Assembly (NCBI GenBank): GCA_016712865.1
Contig: JADJQH010000003.1
Span: 122,932 to 186,931 of the forward strand
From: Dokdonella sp.
GTDB taxonomy: Bacteria; Pseudomonadota; Gammaproteobacteria; Xanthomonadales; Rhodanobacteraceae
Direction of reading: 5' to 3'
Length of the DNA: 64,000 nucleotides
Part shown: positions 55,501 to 62,962 of the stretch, piece by piece
Numbering within the stretch: position 1 is the first letter of the stretch
How the letters are laid out: the number at the start of each line of letters is the position of its first letter
Made by a program: the position numbers and the translations under genes
The notes under the pieces: generated by a model
The model's input: the letters and a program-made list of their open reading frames with translations, nothing else
Told to the model about the DNA's origin: nothing
The model's database searches: none

Positions 55501-56568
55501 ATGTTTCGGACCCGTATGGCGATGCTGGCGATTCTCGTGGCCTTGGGCGGGAATGCCGTGGCCGCCACCTTCTGTGTCAATTCCGGCGCTGAACTGCGCA
55601 GCGCCCTGGCCAGTGCCCAGAACAACGGGGAAAGTGACGAGATTTTGGTGGCTAGCGGTATCCATGAGGTCGACAGCGGGAGTACAGCGTTTGCCTATTC
55701 CACAAGCCAGGACTTTGCCGTATCGATCATTGGCGGCTACAACGCCACCTGCACCATTCGCACCGACATCGCCAGCTTCACCATCCTCGACGGCGAGGAC
55801 CAGCGTCAGGTGCTTGCCCTGACTGGTTCCGCCAACAGCGACGGCTACATCGGGGTATTCAACGTTTTGATCCGCAACGGCTATTCGGACCAGTTCGGCG
55901 CCGGCCTGGAAGCCGGGGGTCCAACCGGGTTCTCGGGAACCGTCAACGTGAACAACGTCATTTTCCTGGAAAACATCAGCACAACTGCTGTCGGTGGGCT
56001 TTCCATCAGCAACCCGGCCGGTCGCATCTCCGTGCTCGGCAACCTGTTCATCAACAATGGCTGCTCATGGGACTACTGCGCGTTTGACCTGCTTTCGAAT
56101 GCGCCCGCCACCGCCCTCCATCCCATTCCCGTGCTGTTCGGCAACAACACGGTGGTCGAGAGCGTGTGCATCAATGGCGCCCCGGCCAGCTGCGATGTGA
56201 GCGGAGGGCGATTCTACGGCGATGCGAACGCGGCCTTCTTCAACAATGTGTTCGCCTTCAATGAGGATGCGGATTTGCGCCTGCAGGGGTCGAACGTGGA
56301 TCTCGATCACAACAACCTGCTGACCTGGATCGGTACACCGGCGAGCCAGAGCGGCAACCTTGCCTATGTCGATCCGTTGTTCGGCGGTCCAGGGAATTAC
56401 CGGCTGTCCTCCGCTTCACCCTTGCGCAATGCAGGCGTGATTGGGGCGTATCCGTTTGGGGCGTTAGACCTTGACGGCAATCAGCGCATCTACGGCCCGG
56501 AAGTGGATATCGGCGCCTACGAGAACACGGTGGCGATATTCGGCAATGGTTTCGAGACACCGTTCTGA
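55501..56568 (+). CDS. secreted beta-helix protein, paralogue 2 of 3
   Basis: A 355-residue exported protein. ATG at 55501 follows AGGAGAACTCCC. The signal peptide is 'MLAILVALGGNAVAA'. The mature part starts TFCVNSGAELRSALASAQNN and continues with a beta-helix ('GAGLEAGGPTGFSGTVNVNN') like paralogues 1 and 3. The C-terminal region reads LRNAG...VDIGAYENT and ends AIFGNGFETPF. It is divergent from the Calx-beta gene; the 220 bp between could hold two promoters. Confidence 0.86.
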   Translation: MFRTRMAMLAILVALGGNAVAATFCVNSGAELRSALASAQNNGESDEILVASGIHEVDSGSTAFAYSTSQDFAVSIIGGYNATCTIRTDIASFTILDGEDQRQVLALTGSANSDGYIGVFNVLIRNGYSDQFGAGLEAGGPTGFSGTVNVNNVIFLENISTTAVGGLSISNPAGRISVLGNLFINNGCSWDYCAFDLLSNAPATALHPIPVLFGNNTVVESVCINGAPASCDVSGGRFYGDANAAFFNNVFAFNEDADLRLQGSNVDLDHNNLLTWIGTPASQSGNLAYVDPLFGGPGNYRLSSASPLRNAGVIGAYPFGALDLDGNQRIYGPEVDIGAYENTVAIFGNGFETPF

Positions 56569-56594
56569 ATCTCCGACGCCGACCGAGGGCCCGC

Positions 56595-56724
56595 AGCCGA
56601 GCAAGCTCGGCTCTACACCTTGGAATTCACAGCCGAGCAAGCTCGGCTCTACACCTTGGAATGCACAGCCGAGCAAGCTCGGCTCTACACCTTGGAATGC
56701 ACAGCCGAGCAAGCTCGGCTCTAC
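56595..56724. repeat. 36-bp tandem repeats of the REP unit, four copies
   Basis: Copies start at 56595, 56631, 56667 and 56703. Each is AGCCGAGCAAGCTCGGCTCT plus the constant filler ACACCTTGGAAT(T/G)CAC. The filler is conserved between copies, so this is tandem amplification and not a CRISPR array. Confidence 0.93.
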
Positions 56725-56791
56725 CAAATACATCCAGATACATCGCGCGACTGTAGAGCTTGCTCCGCCTGGAGCTGGCGCACGAGCACTT

Positions 56792-56862
56792 GGTAGGTCG
56801 GGTTTCAACCCGACGGCTTTGGCTCTTCTGCGGCAACTTGTCGGGCTGAAGCCCGACCTACA
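56792..56862. repeat. second GTAG-headed REP type, inverted pair
   Basis: GTAGGTCGGGTTTCAACCCG and its inverted partner ending AAGCCCGACCTAC enclose a short spacer. It has a different core from the GTAGAGC units but shares the GTAG head. Confidence 0.88.
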
Positions 56863-56900
56863 AACACAACTTGGCCTGCTTCCCGTTGTCGCACATCAAC

Positions 56901-57024
56901 AGCCGAGCAAGCTCGGCTCTACATCTTGGAATTCACAGCCGAGCAAGCTCGGCTCTACACCTTGGAATTCACAGCCGAGCAAGCTCGGCTCTTGGAATTC
57001 ACAGCCGGGCAAGCTCGGCTCTAC
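56901..57024. repeat. 36-bp tandem repeats of the REP unit, second block
   Basis: Copies start at 56901, 56937, 56973 and 57003; the third is shortened by 6 bp. The filler again reads ACA(T/C)CTTGGAATTCAC. The block lies between two secreted beta-helix genes. Confidence 0.92.
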
Positions 57025-57126
57025 GAGAGCGACCGCCGCGGATTCCGCAGAGCGGAACGGGATCCTCAAGGTCCCCAATCCCAGCTGATGCGTTCGACCA
57101 TGCTCATTCGGGAATCAGCCAGGACT

Positions 57127-58236
57127 TCATTCAAAGCCGTCGAAGAAAATGCGCTCTCCGAATTCATGGGCGCCGATGTCGATCACGCTTTCCTGCACCC
57201 GGGAAATGCCGGCGTAGTCGATCGAGCTGTACGGCGGCAGGCCTACCAGAAAACCGTCGTAGCCCGCATTTCGCAGTGGGGAATCCTGTTGCAGGTTGAA
57301 ATCATCATCCAGGATCGGCGAGACGAATCCGGGATTGGAATAGTTGAGGGTCCCAAGCTCGGAAGCCGGCGTGCCGGACATTTCGGTGATGTTGTTGTAC
57401 CAGAGATCCACCGCGCTACCGCCGGTCAGTTCAACATCATTGCCGTCGTTCTGCGCGAAGGCGTTGTTGAGCAAGGCCGTGCGCGGGCTCAAGCCCAGGC
57501 CATCGACGATCACGCCGCCGGTGACGCAGCTCGCCCCGGCATCGTCGCTGCAGGTGTTGCCGAAAACGGTGTTGTTGCTGAACACCGCGCGAACTTCGGA
57601 ACCGTCGAGGGAGAAGATGGCGATGCTGGCTGCACAGCCATTGTTCTCGCACTGATTGGCGCGGAAGATGCTGTTGCGCACGCGGATACCGCCATTGGTT
57701 GACGCGTACAGGCCGGCGCCTTCCGGTGCGGAGTTGTTGTCGAAGTACACACGCTCGACCACGATGCTGCCGCTGAATCCGTTGGAACCGATGTTTCCGC
57801 CGAGCTTCATTCCGGCACCCTCTGTTGCGCTGTCGCCGCCGCGCACGGTGAGTTGCTCGATGATGATGTCGCCAGCGCTGCTGTTGGCGCCTTTTATCGT
57901 CAGGATGGACTTTGTACCGTCACTGGCCAGCACGGTCGAGGTGGGGTTCAGGAAGCGTCGCTGGCAGGTTTCTCCGGAGCCTGTCCAGCCACCTTGCAGG
58001 GTGAGGTCGAAATCTTCCTGGGTTTCGTAATAGAACATGCCCGCAACGAACGGAAACGTGTAGGTGTAGGTGCCGGTCTTGATGCGGATCACGTCATCTT
58101 CACCATTGCTTTCGGCAACGGCCAGGGCGTCCTGGATCTCGGTGGTTTCGTTGACGCAGAATGTCGCCGCACTGCCGGCGTGGCTGGCGATGAGCAGGCT
58201 GCCGATACCCAGTTGCAACAGGAATGGAAGTTTCAT
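57127..58236 (-). CDS. secreted beta-helix protein, paralogue 3 of 3
   Basis: A 369-residue exported protein starting at ATG 58236 with the signal peptide 'LLQLGIGSLLIASHAGSAA'. The mature part begins TFCVNETTEIQDALAVAESN. Beta-helix repeats ('GAGMKLGGNIGSNGFSGSIV', 'GAGLYASTNGGIRVRNSIFR') match the other two paralogues. The end reads LRNAG...IDIGAHEFGERIFFDGFE, with the tag as the last eight residues. It follows the REP arrays and lies downstream of the kinase gene on the same strand. Confidence 0.86.
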   Translation of the reverse strand: MKLPFLLQLGIGSLLIASHAGSAATFCVNETTEIQDALAVAESNGEDDVIRIKTGTYTYTFPFVAGMFYYETQEDFDLTLQGGWTGSGETCQRRFLNPTSTVLASDGTKSILTIKGANSSAGDIIIEQLTVRGGDSATEGAGMKLGGNIGSNGFSGSIVVERVYFDNNSAPEGAGLYASTNGGIRVRNSIFRANQCENNGCAASIAIFSLDGSEVRAVFSNNTVFGNTCSDDAGASCVTGGVIVDGLGLSPRTALLNNAFAQNDGNDVELTGGSAVDLWYNNITEMSGTPASELGTLNYSNPGFVSPILDDDFNLQQDSPLRNAGYDGFLVGLPPYSSIDYAGISRVQESVIDIGAHEFGERIFFDGFE

Positions 58237-58321
58237 GGCCGCGAACCCGAAGCGAGGCAAGACGCCGTCACTTGCTTCAACGCTGCCGCGTGGCCAAATC
58301 CAACAACGACCCGGTTTCGCC

Positions 58322-60783
58322 TCAGTTCGACGTGGCCTTTGCCAGCAATTCGCGTGCCGTGCGCGTGCGTTGGTGGTCGGCACCCAGCATGCGCATGCGC
58401 GCATCCAGCAGGGGTTGAAGCAAGGCCAAAGCCTCGTCGCGACGGCCGAGTGCAAGCAGCGCGCGGGCCAGGTACTCCTGGGAAATCAGCGCGTAGGGCG
58501 TTTCGGCACCCATCATCCGGGTCTTGAGTTCAAGCGTGCGCCGATGCATCGGCAGCGCTTGCGCAGCTTGGCCGAGTTGCGTCAAAGCCAGGCCAATGGC
58601 GTCCTCGGTCTCCAGCGCGAACGGGTGATCGGCACCGGTGGCTTCGACCATGCGCGGAAGCAACGCGCGTCCGGCCGCCAGCGCGTCGGCGTGGCGGCCG
58701 AGGACATTCATGATCTCGACGCGGTTGAAGGTGTCGATCAGCGTGTTCGGATGATTCATGCCCAACTTGCGCTCAAGCAAGGGGATGTTCTCATCCAGCA
58801 TGGCCAGAGACTCCTGGTCACGGCCCGATTCGTGCAGCGTTACCGCCAGGGACGAGCGCGTCGTCAATGTGGATCGTGCGTCGATTCCATCAAGCGAGGT
58901 GGCGAGCTCGAGCATCTCCCGCTGCAAGGCCTCGGCTTCGGCGTACTTGCCCTGATCGCGCAGGCTGATCGACAGGTTCACCTTCATTGCCAGCGTGCCC
59001 AGGGTGCGGTCGCCGTAGGCTTCCTTGGCCCTGTCGGCCGCTTCGCGGTACACCGTCTCGGCTTCCGCAAAGCGACCCAGCTGGTTCAATGACGTCGCCA
59101 GTTCGTTGCGGATCCAGATCGACATCACGAAACTGGTTCGGCCCAGTTTGTCCGACTCCGCAAGAATGCTGCGCAATGTTCGTTCGCCCTCGACCAGTCG
59201 ACCTTGCTTGTTGTAGAGCTGGCCCAGGTTCCAGCCGGCCTCGATGCGTGTGTGCGCGTCGAGCCCCGGCGTATCCAGCACCGTGGTTGTCAGAACCTTG
59301 CCGGCTTCCTCGATGCGACCCGCATGCATGAGCGCATCGGCGCGGCCAATCGCGATCTCGGCCTGGGCAACGGCATCGCCGCTCCAGCGCGGGTCGGCAG
59401 CCAGCTCGGCGAGGATGGCATCAGCCGCGTCCCACTCGTCGAGCATGCTGCGCGCTTCGGCCAGTTTCAGCTTGATCCGTCGCAGCAGAACCGGATCGGC
59501 AGTCGGCTCGGATTGGGCCAGTTGCAATGCCTGCGAGAGTGCTTCTTCGGTGGCGCGCGGCCGGCCCAGCGCCCGGTTCGAGCCACCGATCGCGTGCAGC
59601 AAGGTGATCCGCACCGGCGAGGCAAGATCGCTGGCTCCAGTCACTCGTCGCGTGGCCGCGTCGAGCAACTCCGCCACCTTGACGTCGCGCCCCCATTGAT
59701 CGGGCGACGGCGCTTCCAGCAGATCGGTCAGGAAGCGATTGGTGGCCAAGGTCTGATCGCGTGCGGTGACGGCCTCGGCACGCAATGACTCGGCACGCTG
59801 GTAACCGAACACCGACACCAGTGCGACCGCGGCCAGTCCCGCGATGGTTGCACCCAGTGCGAAGCGACGCGCGCGACGTCGCGGCGCGTCGATCATCTGC
59901 TGCAAGCCATGGCGCAACCCGGCGGCCTTCGGTCGCGCGTTCGCATCGTCACTGAGCAAGCGCGGCATCAACTTGCGCAATGCGATTGGCCGCAACGCGA
60001 CAACCGCCTGGGCGGGCTCCGGGTATCTATTGCTGGCCAACAAATGGGCGAGAACGCCAAAGGCGTAAATGTCCACCGCCGATGTCGCCACGCCACCGGC
60101 CAGGACTTCCGGGGCCAGATAGCGCGGCGTGCCCGCGCCCTGCCGGCTTCCTTCACTGCTGGATTCGAAGCCCGCACCAAAATCCATCAGGATCACCCGA
60201 CTCTGGCGGTCGAGCATGACATTGCTGGCCTTGACGTCGCCATGACCAGGCCCGCGCTGTGCACGGCTTCCAGCGCCTCGGCGAGCTCGCGCAACACGCG
60301 CAGCAACTCTTCACCGTGCAGGGGGCCGCTGCGTTCCAGGCGATCCGTCAGGGTTTCACCGTCGATCCAGTCCGTCCACAACCCGGCACGGCCATCGTGA
60401 TAGCTGGCGCCGTGCACGGCGAGAACGTTGGGATGGCGAACACGCGCGAGGCGACGGGCCTCGGCCACGAAATCCGCGCCACTGGGCAACATCGCCGCGC
60501 CGTCGGTGTGGCGCAGCTTCAACGCGACCATGCGGTCCAGGGTGGGATCGTAAGCACGGTAGACCGCGCCAAACCCGCCCTGGCCGGCCAGTTGCAATTG
60601 CTGCAAATGACCCCAACGCGATCCGCTGGTGCTGCTGCCCTGCATGGCATGGGCCAACGATTGCAACTTGCCGAGGCGTCGCGCCAGATCCGGGTTGCCC
60701 TGCCCCAGCTCAGCCAGGTCCACGGATTCGCCATCGGCGATGCGCCGTGCGATTTCCAGCTCGGCTTCGTTTTCCGGGTTCAT
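58322..60783 (-). pseudogene. Hanks-type Ser/Thr protein kinase with membrane helix and helical repeats, one frame break
   Basis: An open frame starts at ATG 60783, overlapping the sigma gene stop (ATGA). The kinase lobe has the Gly-rich loop 'LAGQGGFGAVYRAYDPTLDR', 'MVALKLRH', and after the break HGDVKASNVML, DFGAG and APEVLAGG. One base seems lost near 60244, where GLVMATSR should read VHGDVKAS. After a membrane helix ('GATIAGLAAVALVSVFGY') comes a long TPR-like helical region ('ALREQG...LFNQLGRFAEAETVYREA'-type repeats). The full product would be about 820 residues. Such kinases often act with sigma factors; the intact motifs on both sides favour a sequencing error. Confidence 0.85.
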
Positions 60784-61345
60784 TCCAGATGTCGTGCAAG
60801 ATCAACCAACGCGCGCGACACCATCATGCTGGCGGCCGCTTCGCTGGGTCGGTCCAGCGCGGAGGCGATTTCCGCGTAGCTCATGCCGAACTCCAGGCGC
60901 AGCAACACCGCTTCACGCTTGATCTCGGGCAGCTTGGCCAGTGCGTTCTCGTAGTCCAGCCATTGATCGGAATCCGGGCGCGGCAGCGGCGTTTCTGCAC
61001 CCACCATCCCGGAATCCTTCGGCAGGGACTCGACCACGCCAGCACGCCCGACCCGCCGGATCTCGCCGCGTATCGCGTTGAGCAACGTGGTTCGCAGATA
61101 AGCGAGCAAGGCACCCTCGTGGCGGGATTCGAACTGTTCAAGGTTCTTCAATGCCGAAAGGAGGGTGATCTGAACAAGATCATGCGTGTCATTCAGATCC
61201 CGCGCCCGCGCCGGCAGGCGCCCGTGCGCCAGCGCCGCAGCATGGGCAGGTAGCGGGCCACCAGGCGATCCCGCGCCGAGTCGTCGCCCTGGCGCAGCAA
61301 CGACAATAAGGTGGCGGTGGATTCGGCTGCGTGGGTATCGCTCAT
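60780..61345 (-). pseudogene. ECF-type sigma-70 factor, one frame break
   Basis: ATG at 61345 opens MSDTHAAESTATLLSLLRQG and region 2 begins 'YLPMLRRW', then one base is missing near 61230; the other frame continues AHGRLPARARDLNDTHDLVQ. Region 4 is 'LAKLPEIKREAVLLRLEFGM' with 'SYAEIASALDRPSEAAASMM'. The product would be about 188 residues, which fits a short sigma factor. It overlaps the kinase gene, a common module in which a kinase adjusts sigma activity. No anti-sigma gene is seen. The break looks like a sequence error. Confidence 0.82.
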
Positions 61346-61566
61346 GCGCGGATGGTATTCCAATCCCGCTTGCGCTGTTTGTGGGGATTTCACCATTGCT
61401 CCAGGAGCCTGCGCGGCAGAAGCCATCCGGCTGCAACGCCGCTGTCATCGATTGATCGGATCAATCGTCAGGCTTGCATAGAGCCCGCTATGCGCACCTT
61501 CCGATTGAACCGCTGAATCGCGCCAGCGCCGTTTTGCTTCCGAATTCATTCTGCCGCGCAGGCTCC

Positions 61567-61690
61567 TAGCCCGAGGCGCCAGGCGATGTGGTTCCGCGAC
61601 AAGCACGCAGGCTGGGGCACCACACCTTGTTGAATCCGCGAACTGCCAGATTGCATTGCGTCACTGCGGGCGTTTTCCTGCGACGTTCAG
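61567..61690. repeat. shortened relative of the 250-bp element
   Basis: The right-hand half matches 27913-28162: ACCTTGTTGAATCCGCGAAC, TGCCAGATTGCATTGCGT and GGGCGTTTTCCTGCGACGTT. The left part (TAGCCCGAGGCG..., GACAAGCACGCAGG) is diverged and deleted. The trmY stop codon TGA sits within its terminal CGTTCA. Confidence 0.75.
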
Positions 61691-62241
61691 AATGCGTGGC
61701 CGCCAGGCTTGGGATCAGGTTTCCCGCTTTCGCGCCCAGCCGTTGCAGGCTGTTGAAGGACTTTCGGCATCGGCAGGTGATCGGTCAGCAGGAAACAGGG
61801 ATTGCCGGAAAACGCCTGCTCGCGGATGGACGTTCCCTTGCGATCCATCACGAACAAGGCGTGATCGACTGCCAATTCCTGCGCCAGCTTCTCAAAACTG
61901 ATGGTGCGCACAGTAATGCCGGGCTCGACCATGCGCGATTCTTCCTTGCCCATGCCGATGGAGGCATCGAGCGCATGGGCAATCCTTGCAAGCAAGGCCT
62001 GCTCGTGGAAACCACCCAGCTCGCGCAGGGCGTTGGAATCAAACGAAATCGTGCGCGAATAATCGCGCGTGCTTTCCAACACCAGATGCACCACCACATC
62101 CGCGCGGTGCGACTGCGCCACGAACAACGCATTCATCAAGGCGTGCGCGAGGATCTCGCTGTGGATATCCCCGCCGACACCAGCCAGCAGGGCCGCGCTG
62201 TCAGTCGGCGCCGCGCGGGCCCTGAGTACGAAAACACGCAT
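61687..62241 (-). CDS. trmY: tRNA pseudouridine(54) N1-methyltransferase-type SPOUT protein (TrmY family)
   Basis: A 184-residue SPOUT-class methyltransferase. It starts at ATG 62241 (MRVFVLRARA) and has the family features 'SHRADVVVHLVLESTRDYSR', 'SFDSNALRELGGFHEQALL', 'VEPGITVRTISFEKLAQELA' and 'SGNPCFLLTDHLPMPK', the last close to the trefoil-knot SAM site. In archaea TrmY methylates pseudouridine 54 in tRNA; bacterial members are scattered, so the substrate here is not certain. The last residues (KPGGHAF) are shaped by the overlapping repeat. It stands alone between repeats. Confidence 0.85.
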   Translation of the reverse strand: MRVFVLRARAAPTDSAALLAGVGGDIHSEILAHALMNALFVAQSHRADVVVHLVLESTRDYSRTISFDSNALRELGGFHEQALLARIAHALDASIGMGKEESRMVEPGITVRTISFEKLAQELAVDHALFVMDRKGTSIREQAFSGNPCFLLTDHLPMPKVLQQPATAGRESGKPDPKPGGHAF

Positions 62242-62310
62242 CAATTTTTCCGGGCATGTCGACAGCAACTGCCGACAACCATAGCAGCACGCATGAGGTG
62301 TTGGAGCCAA

Positions 62311-62524
62311 GGAACGACCAACCGTACATCGATGTCGCGCGTGATCATGCCAGGCCAGCAGGCTGAGCGACCACCCTCGACCCTCTCTCCTTTCTGCCCC
62401 CTTGGTACGCCGGTGGGAGAGGAGCGTGCAAGCAGGCCAGGCATTCCCGTGGAGGGCGGATAAGCGCAGCGCATCCGCCGCACAGGGCGTTGGTGGATGC
62501 GCCTTGCAGGCTTATCCACCCCTA
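62311..62524. repeat. intergenic stretch with a GTAG-type stem pair
   Basis: No gene is supported. It ends with GTGGAGGGCGGATAAGCGCA...GCTTATCCACC, a long stem closing with the same arms as the following tandem repeats, and thus probably a diverged first copy of that unit. Confidence 0.65.
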
Positions 62525-62962
62525 CCTTGATAGCCTCGCATCACCCACCTTGGCCTCAACCCAACCCCTGCCCTCCGGAAGAGGGAAGTGATTCCTTCTT
62601 CTATGGGAATGTAGACGCCACAAGCGAAGCGCTTTCCTGTAGGGCGGATAAGCGCAGCACATCCGCCGGACATCCCGTTGGTGGATGCGCCTTGTCGGCT
62701 TATCCACCTACCTTGATGGCCCTCGCATCAACCACCATGGCCTCAACCCAACCTCCCCTCCGGAAGATGGAGCTGATTACTTCTTCTATGGGAATGTAGA
62801 CGCCACAAGCGAAGCGCTTTCCCGTAGGGCGGATAAGCGCAGCGCGTCCGCCCGCACATCGCGTTGGTGGATGCGCCTTGCGGGCTTATCCACCCTACCT
62901 TGATAGCCTCGCATCACCCACCTTGGCCTCAACCCAATCCTGCCCTCCGGAAGAGGAGGTGA
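62525..62962. repeat. 187-bp tandem repeat carrying copies of the lpdA tail
   Basis: Units start at about 62525, 62711 and 62898 with CCTTGATAGCCTCGCATCAC. Each has CCTCCGGAAGA...GTGATTACTTCTTCT, then GGAATGTAGACGCCACAAGC, then GTAGGGCGGATAAGCGCAGC...CTTATCCACC. In the last unit TTACTTCTTCTTCGGGATGT is the real 3' end of lpdA in reverse; the earlier units hold its diverged copies. Some positions differ between copies, so the repeats are not very recent. Confidence 0.9.

Noticed and set aside
56595-57024. CRISPR array
   Set aside because: The period is regular, but both repeat and filler are constant between copies and the unit is the common REP palindrome. No cas genes are present.
60193-60783. 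stand-alone short kinase protein
   Set aside because: The catalytic loop and DFG motif continue in the next frame at 60217, so it is the N-terminal half of one kinase.
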